The notes beneath the pieces are model-generated. The model was not told the origin of the DNA and made no database searches. It saw nothing but the letters and a program-made list of their open reading frames with translations. Of a DNA stretch of 64,000 nucleotides, positions 46,261 through 55,874 are shown piece after piece. The position numbers were made by a program, and so were the translations under genes. The first letter of the stretch is position 1, and each line of letters starts with the position of its first letter. Source of the DNA: Anniella stebbinsi (lineage: Eukaryota > Chordata > Lepidosauria > Squamata > Anniellidae); assembly GCA_029215795.1 (NCBI GenBank), contig JARDYH010000002.1, forward strand, positions 297,879,973 to 297,943,972, written 5' to 3'.

Positions 46261-46643
46261 ACAAGAAAGCTGCAGAACAATCCATGCAAAAAGGTGAAGA
46301 AATCCCAAGGGCTTGTTGACTAGTTTGAGAAAATGGCATACTCCTAGCCTGTTCACCCACCTCAGTGCTAGGATACAAACATGCACTTTAAGCTGCTCCC
46401 ATGACCATTTTATACAATGCATGCACATAATGCAACAAATCCATAATTAATTAAGTAATTAATTACATTTCCATTCTGCACAATATCTCATGCTCTCTCT
46501 TATAAAATCATCATACTCACACGGTCTAATAGAATTTTATTAAATAATGTGAACTTGTTGGTTTTATAATGAAAGTATTTTAAAAGGGGCCTCTTCCAAA
46601 CTCGCTCCACCTTTTACTTTACAATGAGAGAACTTCATATATT
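46261..46643. other. No recognisable feature
   Basis: Nothing recognised. Confidence 0.5.
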
Positions 46644-46689
46644 ATTTATTTCTTACATTTCTATACCACGCAATACATATGCATCATAG

Positions 46690-46808
46690 GTACAGAATGG
46701 GCCTGTTCAGACAACACAATAATCCATGGTTAGTCTGCTAATGCTTTTGCAGCAAGTGGTTAGGACACATGTTTAAACCATGGTTATGCAGCTACCATGG
46801 TTAGGAAT
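46690..46808. mobile_element. MITE fragment with CTGTTCAGACAACACA end
   Basis: Starts GGGCCTGTTCAGACAACACA, then carries repeated CCATGGTTA/ACCATGGTTA blocks. The terminus recalls family C (ATTCGGACAACAC). The right part is missing, apparently displaced by the hAT-like insertion at 46809. Confidence 0.5.
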
Positions 46809-48202
46809 TAGGGGTGTGCACCGGATCGGATCCAATCATGATCTGGACCTGATCCGGCTGGGATCGGATAAAATTATCCAATCCCAATCCCCAGCACCTG
46901 GATCGGCCAATCCAATCCGATCCAAAAAGGACCCGATCCAGATTGGATTGGATCGGAGGACCAGACCCCCTCCCCCCACTCATGCTGCAGGTAAGGAGCA
47001 TGATGGGGGAGGCAGGGGGCACTTACCTGCTGGGGCATCCACTTCCCTCCGGTGTGCGGATCTACTGAGAACTAGGCTTTGTGGCCCAGTTCTCAGTAGG
47101 GTGCAAGGTGATGTTGTCATCACCTGGCACGCTACTGAGAAGCAAGCTGGGAAGCCTGTTCCTCAGTAGAGATGCGCACTGGAGGGAAGCGGATGCCCCG
47201 ACAGGTAAGGAGCCCGACAGGGGAGGCAGGAGGGGCCCCCACTTACCTACCGGGGCATCTGCTTCCCTCCGGTGCTCGGTTCTACTGAGAACTAGGTTTC
47301 ACAGCCTATTTCTCAGTAGAGCGCCAGGTGACAATGTCACCTGGCGCTCTACTTGCCTCAGATCACTTCGGATCTGATTCCGATGCAAGAATTGGACTTC
47401 CGCTTCAAGCATCGGATGCCTATTTTCCCCTATAAAGTTGAATTTTGGGGAAAATATGTCTATAGCTTTGTTATTTTAAAAGATAGAAACATGAAACTTG
47501 GCCACAGTGCAGATGCCACGTAAGTAGTCATGGCTGAGAAATTTCAGAAACATTGCTGCTGGCGTTTACTTGCAAATAAGTGTTAAAGTGCAGGTTTTCA
47601 GGCTGCTATAACTTTCTCGTTTCTAAAGATACATACATGGAAGTTGGGGACCTTACAGATGATGCTGTTGGTAGTCATCTGTGGCCAATTTCAGAGGCAG
47701 AGGTGCAGGTGTTTACTCTCAAGGTACTTCTAAAAAATCAGATTTTCCAGGAAATCCAGTTGATGCAAAGTGCTATTAATTTCTCATTTTTAAACATACA
47801 CACATTAAAGTTGGAGTGATCAGCAGGATTGGATGATGAAGCTGTCAATTCCACCCCTCCTCCCCCCACCGTGCCCAAGTTTTATGTTTTTTTTTAAAAA
47901 AAGAAGATTTAGGCGTCATGAAGCCCATTTTTCAAAAATTCATTGCCACCAAAAGCCTGCACCAGTGTTTCTGAAATTTCTCATGCATGACTAATTACAT
48001 GGCATCTGCAATGTGGCCAAGTTTCATGTTTCTATCTTTTAAAGTAAAAAAGTCAAAGGCATTTATTTCTCCAAGACAACCCTTAGGGGAAAACACCTAA
48101 AATGGACTCCTTGGACCAGCATCGGAATCAGGAATCGGATGTCCAATTTCCCTCGATTCGTATCGGAATCGGGCATCGGATCCAATTCAATGCAAATCCC
48201 TA
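46809..48202. mobile_element. Non-autonomous hAT-like element with palindromic core (family A copy 1)
   Basis: Ends TAGGGGTGTGCACCGGATCG and, at the right, GAATTCAATGCAAATCCCTA-like sequence inverse to it. Subterminal GGATCGGATC/GATCCGATCC motifs cluster at both ends. The core has two palindromic units 220 bp apart, with turns near 47113 (GGTGATGTTGTCATCACC) and 47332 (GGTGACAATGTCACC), each framed by ACTTACCT and AGGTAAG. Further in, two arms (47455-47545 and 47960-48050) are inverted copies containing GAAACATGAAACTTGGCCAC. No transposase frame. The expected 8-bp target duplication is not visible. Confidence 0.7.
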
Positions 48203-48392
48203 CTAATCCGGCCAAAGGCTATTCTCTGGGAGGATTAAAACCGTTTTTTAAATATATATCTATATATCTATATATATATGCATGTAACAGTTAAAAATAT
48301 AAAATACAATATTTAAAAGAATAAAAGAACCAGCATCTCAGATTTTAGGACACTGCTGTTCTAGATCTCCACTAAGCTTCACATGCACGTGT

Positions 48393-48394
<2 letters not shown>

Positions 48395-48428
<34 letters not shown>
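48395..48428. repeat. (TG)n microsatellite
   Basis: About 17 uninterrupted TG units. Confidence 0.97.
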
Positions 48429-48432
<4 letters not shown>

Positions 48433-48612
48433 CTTTCAGGAACCTGAATCGGATAAAAGGTTTTGCATCTTCAATAACAAGAGATATACCATCTATTTTA
48501 AAGCAAACAACACCCTCTCCATTATTTTCCCTTCAGTTCTCATAATACATTTTCAATATCACTAGAGATAAATGTGGTATTTTCCCCCAAATTGGATGCA
48601 ATTATGCTTGGA

Positions 48613-48640
48613 AACAACAACAACAACAACAACAACAACA
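48613..48640. repeat. (AAC)n microsatellite
   Basis: About nine AAC units. Confidence 0.97.
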
Positions 48641-49387
48641 TTCAAAGAGTATCTCTAAAGAAGGGGAAAGTGAAATTGAATTGATTCTTTGTTAAATGTT
48701 CTACTTGCTATAACAACAACTTTACTGACCCACTTGATTAATATTCTAGTAATGAACCTGGGAATGGTGTTTCATTTGATTCAGTGCTAATCAATGAAAT
48801 GTAATATATTCACATCTACAGAATCCAAAATAGGACATCCAACTATGTTCTTTTCCTTTCTTCTTACTGCATTGGTTTATTACAATGCAGATTAAGAACC
48901 TGCAATATTTCTTCCCAGCTGTAAACAGGTTGCTCATTTCTTTGATGTCACTCATTTCACGCAGTCCAATACCTACCAAAACTGAATGGAAGGCAGGCTG
49001 GCAACTTGAGAAAGCAGCTTGTAATTTGCCATAACATACAATGACATTATAGCCTAGAGCAAAATTTCACCTCTCCTTTTAAACATTCACCAACCATCTA
49101 CCCATACCCACTGCCACCAACAATGCACTCCCACATTTAGCCATAATTTGCTACAAGTTCACATTCTGCACTGCAGGCAAAGGTGTTCCAGTTAAGAATT
49201 TGTCATGGATGAATCCCTAGCTTAATTAATCTAATATTTCCTTTTAACTTGAGAGGAGAGGTGCACATTACCAGCAAAGAAACAAACAAATGGAATGAAG
49301 AAAAAGCAGCTTCGGACTTTACAGCTACTTTGAGCATAATTTACTCAAAAAGTTGGAAAGCAATACAGAGCATATATATATGATGTA

Positions 49388-49401
49388 GAGCAATCTAAGA
49401 T
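49388..49401. repeat. 14-bp target duplication, left copy
   Basis: GAGCAATCTAAGAT, identical to 50515-50528. Confidence 0.8.
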
Positions 49402-49519
49402 AGTTAAGGAGAAAATATATAATGAATTTTAATACTAATAAAATATATACATCACAGAAAAACACTATTCAACATATATATGTATAATACCAAAGTAAAA
49501 ACAAAACTCTTATGATTCT

Positions 49520-49559
49520 GGCCAAACACGTTTTGACAAAAGTGTCTTCTTCAGTGGCC
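49520..49559 (-). ncRNA. Hammerhead-ribozyme-like motif, degenerate
   Basis: Minus strand: GGCCA, core CTGAAGA (matches CUGANGA), stem GACA-CTTT-TGTC, then AAAACGTGTT and closing TGGCC. The stem II and outer stem pair well. The conserved GAAA box reads AAAA, an apparent CpG-decay change of its first G, so cleavage is not expected. Confidence 0.35.
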
Positions 49560-50281
49560 CAGTCACTGAAAATAAACAATGGAAATAATAAAACATTTAG
49601 TAGTGCCTTAGATGGAGGCAGGGAAATTTAGTCTTTTCCAATATGTAATGTAATAATATAAGATTTTTTAATGACCCACCTAAATTGTTTGAGTACCAGG
49701 TAGAAGTTTGTCACAAAGGGGCTGACTTAAATATTATCCAAATTATGGGATTGTATCACTCCCCAAATTGGTGCATATAGTACACCCTGGAATGAAAGAT
49801 ATATACAGAAAAAATGTTGAGATGCCCAATTATACTTTAACTTCACAGGAATGTACATCAAACAAATTACAGTTTCTCATTGTGTGTGTGTATTATCATG
49901 TGTGCCTGTTAAGACTGAGGGAGCAATTCCTAGCTTTTTCTAAAACTGTGAACACAGCTGATATACATAATGAGCCTACTAACTGGGTATATAATGGAAG
50001 CCTGGCGGACAAGGGTTTATCTGGGTAGTACCTTATCATTAACAAGAAGTGAAGCCAGTGAATTACGTTTGTGAGTATCTCTTAACTTACTATTGATGGA
50101 AATTGATGTACATTCCTGTGAAGTTAAAGTATAATTTTGCATGTACTCAAACAATTTAGGTGGGTCATTAAAAAATCTTATATTATATTATACTACATAT
50201 TGGAAAAGACTAAATTTTCCTGCCTCCATCTAAGGCACTACTAAATGTTTTATTATTTCCATTGTTTATTTTCAGTGACTG

Positions 50282-50325
50282 GGCCACTGAAGAATAAATA
50301 CACTTTTGTTGAAATGTGTTTGGTC
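50282..50325 (+). ncRNA. Hammerhead-ribozyme-like motif, second arm
   Basis: GGCCA, CTGAAGA core, a degenerate stem II region (ATAAATACACTTTTGTT), intact GAAA box, TGTGTT, closing TGGTC that pairs with GGCCA. Here the GAAA box is kept and stem II is damaged, the complement of the defect in the other arm. Confidence 0.35.
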
Positions 50326-50355
50326 AGAATCATAAGAGTTTTGTTTTTACTTTGG

Positions 50356-50393
<38 letters not shown>

Positions 50394-50514
50394 TGAATAG
50401 TGTTTTTCTGTGATGTAGATATTTTATTAGTATTAAAATCCATTATATATGTTCTCCTTAACTTTCTTATTTCGTTTTGTGGATTTTGGTTAAGGCAAGC
50501 ACTTTGTTGTTTGT

Positions 50515-50528
50515 GAGCAATCTAAGAT
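50515..50528. repeat. 14-bp target duplication, right copy
   Basis: GAGCAATCTAAGAT, identical to 49388-49401. Confidence 0.8.
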
Positions 50529-50642
50529 TCCTGTTGTAAATCATAAAAGCAAATATAAAAAGGTACTTGTCAATACATAGCTGCAGAATGACTGCACCTC
50601 AAAGGAAGCTCCAGAGTATTTGTTCCTGAGGAAAGCAATAAC

Positions 50643-50988
50643 AAGGATCACAGGATCACCAGAGCCCACCATGACTTATTTATGTTATGGTGGATTGTGG
50701 CATGTACCAAATGGCTTTTGAATATTCAAGCCATGACTGCAGCTTGTTTCATCCAAATCCAGTGAGGATGGGTTGTTGACATGGCTAACAAACCATCCAC
50801 AACTCTCAACATCCCATGAGTTCTGAGTGGCTTGTTAATCATGCCAACAACTCAGCCTTGTTGGGGTTGGACAACACAATAGGCTGCGGTCATGGCTTGG
50901 ATATTCAAAATTGGTGCCCGCACATGCCACAGTTCACCATAGCATAAATAATCCATGGTGGGCTGCTTGATCTTGTGAACAGTCTTTT
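50643..50988. mobile_element. Palindromic MITE with ~110-bp arms
   Basis: The left arm (GCCCACCATGACTTATTTAT, GTTATGGTGGATTGTGGCAT, TTTGAATATTCAAGCCATGA) returns inverted on the right (TCATGGCTTGGATATTCAAA, ATGCCACAGTTCACCATAGC, ATAAATAATCCATGGTGGGC). A GGACAACACAAT block near 50870 recalls family C termini. Non-coding. Confidence 0.7.
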
Positions 50989-51224
50989 AGTATTCCAATT
51001 GGTGAAAAAATGTTAACCAATTCTCAGTGGGACTGGTATTAGAAAACAAAGTAGAAACAATTGTATTTAAGTCACTGTGCACATGGATGATCAAGCTGAT
51101 ACATACATGTGTTTCTGTTATTAGTTACTCACATTAAGGCTTTATTAGTTACTCACATTAAGGCAACTTATTAACTGTCCAAACACTTTTTTCCATCAGT
51201 CTTACAGATGTCTTAATAATAAAT
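50989..51224. other. Short duplication only
   Basis: TTAGTTACTCACATTAAGGC occurs twice in a row (near 51120 and 51144); nothing else. Confidence 0.7.
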
Positions 51225-51440
51225 ATAAACTCCTCTGTTTCCAAAGGCTAAGACACACCTCTTTAATTTGGGCTTTTAACTTGTGAGTAGTAGTTTTAAT
51301 GCTGTTTCAATTTTCTTTTAATGTTTCAGTGTAGTTCTATTTGTTTTTATGTATTACTATTCTTATTTGAATTGTTGTACACCACCTTGGTGATATTTGT
51401 GGGTAAGTGGTATATAAATAGTATTAATAAGTACATATAT
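51225..51440 (+). mobile_element. LINE (L2/CR1 group) 3-prime end
   Basis: Ends a coding stretch reading AKTHLFNLGF, then TTGTACACCACCTTGGTGAT and TGGTATATAAATAGTATTAA: a sense LINE 3-prime UTR and tail. Confidence 0.65.
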
Positions 51441-51696
51441 AAGAAATGGTGGAAGTACTCAGAATCAATTTAATAAAAATAACAGAATCCACTATTTCAT
51501 TGATTTTGCTCCACCATTTCATTTATTGAGGCAGGGGAAAAGGGAATCAAACAATATAACAGTATAAACAAGTAGAATAAAATGGTGAGGCCATTTGCAC
51601 AACTGATGCTGTAGGTCTACATACCTATACAAGCTTATTCAGAAGTATGCCTCATTGTTTCACTTGACCTTACTCGCAGGTTCGTGTGTAAGTACT
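51441..51696. other. Mostly unrecognised
   Basis: 51628-51668 carries an inverted, diverged copy of the squamate motif described at 1535. Confidence 0.4.
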
Positions 51697-51829
51697 TTAC
51701 CAACCTCATGCCCTCCAGATGTTTTGGATTACAACTTCCATCTAACTCAGCTAGAAAAGCTCAAAGTGAACGATTATATAGATTATAGTCTACAAAATCT
51801 GGAGTGTGCAGGTTGGGGAACATTGGTAT
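51697..51829. mobile_element. hAT-like MITE, second copy of the 2991 family
   Basis: ACCAACCTCATGCCCTCCAG, ATGTTTTGGATTACAACTTC, and an inverted right end (TAGTCTACAAAATCTGGAGT, then GCAGGTTGGGGAACATTGGT). Palindromic layout with diverged arms. Confidence 0.6.
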
Positions 51830-52230
51830 TTAGGACTGCAGACATAGTCTGGACATGTGACATCTGTAATGTTGTTAATATGAATGATAAAACAGAAATG
51901 AACCTTGAAAAAAATAGATCTATATTGGAATCATTATAGTCTTTTCATTCTATTTACAGATGCAGGAAATGCAAAATCTAAAGTTGTTGGGATTTTTTAA
52001 GCATCAAAAACTCAACAGACAAAGCTTTATGTTTGGCATGCTATTATTTGCAATGTTTTCTTTATTCTCAAAATGAATTATGAAATAACATTCAATCATA
52101 AATGCTGCTGCTATGCAAGGTATCATATTTGGGGCATAACAAAGAGATCTAAAAAGCATTCAAATAATACACTGCAACATGGAACACACATGGAAAGGAG
52201 CAGAATGAACTCTTGCTCTATGCAGTATAC
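51830..52230. other. No recognisable feature
   Basis: Nothing recognised. Confidence 0.5.
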
Positions 52231-52549
52231 TAGGCTGACCATATGAAAAGGAGGACAGGGCTCCTGTATCTTTAACAGTTTCATAGAAAATGGAATTTCA
52301 GCAGGTGTCATTTGTATATATGCAGAACCTGGTGAAATTTCCTCATCATCACAAAATTAAAGCTGCAGAAGCCCTGCCCTCTTTTGTACATGGTCAAGAG
52401 GACAGGGCTCCTGCATCTTTAACTGTTGTGATGAAGAGGGAATTTCACCAGGTTCTGTACGCATACGAATGACACCTGCTGAAATTCCCTGTCCTTTGCA
52501 ACTGTTAAAGATACAGGAGCCCTGTCCTCCTTTTCATATGGTCACCCTA
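52231..52549. mobile_element. 319-bp palindromic MITE, family D copy 2
   Basis: Ends TAGGCTGACCATATGAAAAG and TTTTCATATGGTCACCCTA. The two halves are inverse complements through most of the length (GAATTTCAGCAGGTGTCATT against AATGACACCTGCTGAAATTC; turn near 52390). The flank AGTATA is found at both sides (52224-52229, 52550-52555), possibly a target duplication. A shorter relative is 15373-15544. Confidence 0.8.
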
Positions 52550-53106
52550 AGTATATGCCAGAAACCAGCAGCTCTACAGACCATACGTATATAAAGCCGA
52601 AATAGGATGAAATTAGCCACATCTGTTTTTTAAAAGATCTAACCTTGATATGGCACCCAAGTATTACCTAAAATACTACTTTAATTCCATTCCATTCCAT
52701 TTCAATGCAATACCCACCAATGTTAACTGTGTAAGTCGAACATCTTACCTTAACTGTAATTGTTCTGATTTTTTTATGATAATTTGATTTATTTATTTAT
52801 TGGATATTTTCCACACACAAAAAAGTACACTATAAAGGCTCCTTGGACTGGTGAAGAGAAACCTATCTGTGGTTAGATCTGTAATAACTAACCATACTCA
52901 CAAAATCCCCCCAGCCCCAGATTAAACATAGTTAATTTTTATATTATGACCAATTTTAACAATAGTTTAGCAATAAAGAGAGAAGCCTCCTGCTGCAGGT
53001 GCAACCAATTTCCCACAAAATGGAAAACGGAACCATAACACCAGCCCTAATTCACCACCTGCAAATGAGATAGCAAACTGAGAGCAGCCATTTTGGACTA
53101 CTCTTA
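52550..53106. other. No recognisable feature
   Basis: TTTATTTATTTATTGGATAT at 52790 may be the start of an old antisense LINE tail; otherwise nothing. Confidence 0.4.
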
Positions 53107-53615
53107 GGCTTGGTTCGGACGACACGATAATCAATGGAGGGGGGGAAACAATTGTCAGTTGTGTTGTTTATTGTGTCGTGTGGAGGGCAACACACAATGC
53201 ACACACAACTGACAGTACGCTATTTGGGGCACTTAAACAACAGAGAAAAACAATAGGCTTGCATGTTGTTTATCCCAAAATCCATTGTTTAAAGTGTCGT
53301 GTGGAGGGAACCCCACCTCTCTCCATGTACTATTCTGTTTGGTCATAGAGCTCACCAGCCGGAGCAGTTGGAAAAACCCTGGCTACTCCAATACAGCTGG
53401 CAGAACTTGCTGTGCATGCTGGGATATGGCCAGAGGACTGAGGGAGGTGGGAGGGAGGAGATGCAGCAGACCAGAAGGATGCTGGGACTTTCAGTCGCGT
53501 GACAGGGGAGGGGCAACATGTCATGTGGCAGGTGCTGCCGCGCCGCCAACAAAATAACGCACCGTGAGTATGCTATTCCTCCCTCTGTTGCCTAAAGTGT
53601 CATTCAAAACCAGCC
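53107..53615. mobile_element. MITE related to family C
   Basis: Left end GGCTTGGTTCGGACGACACG; right end AGTGTCATTCAAAACCAGCC is its rough inverse. Internal GTGTCGTGTGGAGGG occurs twice (53173, 53293). Shares GGGGAAACAATTGTCAGTTG with 13426 and 36080. Confidence 0.6.
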
Positions 53616-54716
53616 TTTACAATGAAGAAGGCCCCACCATCCTCAGTATATTTATTGTAACCCAGAAGAATAAAGCTTGCAATCAAACCCAAATAATAAT
53701 GTGCCAGATATAAAGACCAGAAGGTGTAAGGATCTACTGCCATAAATACCAACATAAATCAGGAGGCAAGCCATGTAATACAAACATGTTATACATCCAA
53801 TCTCACATGTTGGGGGAAGGGGGGAATCCTGAAACTTAAATATGGGAAGACAACATTTAGCATACATGAAATATTTTGGGTTGCTTCAATATATATAGAT
53901 TGCAGAATGCAGACTGATGTACAATGTGTTTTCTTTAATGCTTTTAAAAATTGTACTGATGGGGTAAAATGTCCAAAGTTTGACATCATGTGGTTTAGTC
54001 TGGATCATGTTGTAGAATTATTGGGAGTGGAAAAATTACCTGAAGAAGGTGACAAAAAACTGCACCAGGTCCATGATGGTGTTGTGTTGTGAAAATGCGA
54101 TCTATAAAAAGAAAGAGAAACAATTGAAACCATTTCACAGACAACTTTAAGCAGAGGTATTCTTTAGAGCCAGTTAAGGGAAAGCAGAATAGCCAAAGTC
54201 AACTAGTATATTCAAGTCAGCCTGTTGTAGATAATATAAACTGGTTTCTAAGGCCTGCAGTATATAAGAAAATTATGTTCATACATCAACTAAAACATCC
54301 CCTATGCAATGTTTTGTCAAATTATCAGCTGCATAGAAATCTGAAGATGCTGCCATTGCAATCCCAGGGTCCTACAATACCCTGAGGAAGACTCAGAGGA
54401 AGTTGAGGTACAGGAAGCGTCAGCCAGGGGCTTGAATCCCCAGTGGCACATCCATGTCTTCAACCTTGCGGAGGACTCCAGATACAAAATGATGCAACAG
54501 CCTTTTAAAGAATACTGCTGGCTCTTCCAGGGAGGTGGGGCCAAGTACAGCAAATGGCTTGTTAGCCTACATAAAGCTTTAGATGGCTTCAGCTTTTCAT
54601 TGAAACATCACTCCATATAGCTACAATAGGGTGAAAGCTCTTTCCAGCAGAGCCCACTGGGAGATGTCCATGGGCCTGACTTCCTTATCTCTGCTTAGAG
54701 TGACTTGGCCCTTTCT
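53616..54716. other. No recognisable feature
   Basis: Nothing recognised. Confidence 0.5.
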
Positions 54717-54877
54717 ACACCCACCATTTTGGATCTTTAAAGAGACAGGGCAAGGAGCATGGTGGAACAGGTAAGTGGAACCCTCCCATGTCCCCCAGCA
54801 TCCTGGGGATGGCAGAATTGCTTCCCATGTGGCTCTGTGCCCATTTCAAATATCGGGATGGAGGAAAAACCAGGATA

Positions 54878-55738
54878 TCTGTCGTAATTTGCTTGGCTCT
54901 TTTCTGGGAAACCAGCCAATACGCTTATCTTAGGAATGTCCAGGAATAAAGCCAGCAGACACACTGAAGGTTTTCTTTGTTTATTATCAAGAGATTAACC
55001 CTTGTAGAAAGTGAGGTGCTGAAATTTTTAACTCACAGAGACCAAGTGCAAGTTCCAGAATCCCCAGTCATGCCAAAGTCCTTGTTCAAGGGCCAGCCAG
55101 AGAGAACAAGTCCAAGTCCAGAATCCAGGGTCAAGTCAGGTAGTCAGAAAGTCCAAATGCCAAAGTCCAGAGTCAAGGGTCAAGCCAGTTAGTCAGAAAG
55201 TCCAATTGCCAAAGTCCAGTCAAGGTTCAAGCCAGATAGTCAGAAAGTCCAATTGCCAAAGTCCAGAGTCAAGGTTCAAGCCAAGTAGTCAGTCCACGAT
55301 CTATGAGCTGGAAGCAGGCAGGAATGCTAGAAGCCGTCTATGTCGGTTGTCCCCAGCAAAAGCACTGCCTCCCACTTTGAGCCTTTTATGCCTTGCCTGA
55401 GCCTGTACTCGCCCTTCCCCAACTGTCCCATATTACTGAAGCAAGCTTATTTAAGGCTCGCATCTGCTGTGCTGTGTTTCTGTAATCTCAAACTCCATCT
55501 TGTTGGTCAAATCTGCTCCACACATTCAGACACCGCCTCTGCTGAGGAGTCAAAGGATGAACTTCTTTGGGCCCAGAATCTTCCTTGTTGGAGACAGGGG
55601 GTGGAAGAGGGTGGCTTTCCTGGGGCTTTTCTGAGGAAACGCCCTGTCCCTCCTTCTCTGGTAAGTCCTGGGGAATGGGCAAAGCTGCAGCCTCTGGAAC
55701 TTCTTCTTCCTCCTCAGAGGAAGATTCCTCAGATGGGG
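54878..55738 (-). mobile_element. LTR-like insertion with acidic frame and minisatellite
   Basis: On plus it opens TGTCGTAATTTGC, close to the TGTCGTGAC end of the LTR at 21325. The minus-strand poly(A) signal AATAAA is at about 54978-54983. A minus-strand frame (about 55738-55488) reads SEESSSEEEEE then VPEAAALPIPQDLPEK, acidic like the other LTR frames though not clearly homologous. The exact ends and target duplication were not settled. Confidence 0.4.
55070..55300. repeat. Minisatellite, ~49-bp unit, about 4-5 copies
   Basis: AGTCAGAAAGTCCAA recurs at 55142, 55191 and 55238, and in shortened form at 55287. Each is followed by TGCCAAAGTCCAGAGTCAAG-like sequence; more diverged copies lie to the left. 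Confidence 0.9.
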
Positions 55739-55874
55739 CTATCCGTTATCCAGGGGTTTTCCCAGGGTCATCCCTGGGTCATCCCTGGTTGCTCCCGGGA
55801 TCCCCTGTGTGTCATCTGGATGCATAGGACAACTCAGGGACAACCTCGGAAAAAATCCATGGTGTAGAAAGCGG

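Larger units (their letters stand above)
46644..48320 (-). mobile_element. L2-type LINE 3-prime end, split by later insertions
   Basis: The plus strand shows ATTTCTTACATTTCTATACC at 46650, and the matching continuation GCCAAAGGCTATTCTCTGGGAGG at 48212 followed by A-rich sequence to 48320. Together these are one antisense L2 tail interrupted by about 1.5 kb (a MITE fragment plus the hAT-like element). Confidence 0.55.
48321..49387. other. No gene; two microsatellites
   Basis: (TG)n at 48395-48428 and (AAC)n at 48613-48640; otherwise nothing recognised. Confidence 0.6.
49402..50514. mobile_element. Candidate Penelope-like insertion with inverted pseudo-LTR arms
   Basis: The left arm (about 49402-49862) and right arm (about 50097-50462) are inverted copies at high identity. 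Shared blocks include AAATTTAGTCTTTTCCAATA, TAAATGTTTTATTATTTCC and AACTTCACAGGAATGTACAT. The left arm carries about 115 bp extra (about 49702-49820). The whole is flanked by a perfect 14-bp duplication. Each arm bears a hammerhead-like motif. Penelope-like retroelements are known for terminal repeats in direct or inverted order and for hammerhead motifs in them. The 235-bp spacer and its 86-codon frame (49768-50028) show no RT or GIY-YIG motif, so this would be a truncated, non-coding copy. A large fold-back DNA element is the alternative. Confidence 0.5.
54717..55874. mobile_element. MITE, family B copy 3, split by an insertion
   Basis: Left end GGCCCTTTCTACACCCACCA (54717); right part from about 55738 with ATCCCCTGTGTGTCATCTGG and ending CATGGTGTAGAAAGCGG. 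The two parts complete one element if 54878-55738 is removed. Confidence 0.6.

Noticed and set aside
46801..46808. 8-bp target duplication for the 46809-48202 element
   Set aside because: TTAGGAAT on the left does not match CTAATCCG on the right; not claimed.
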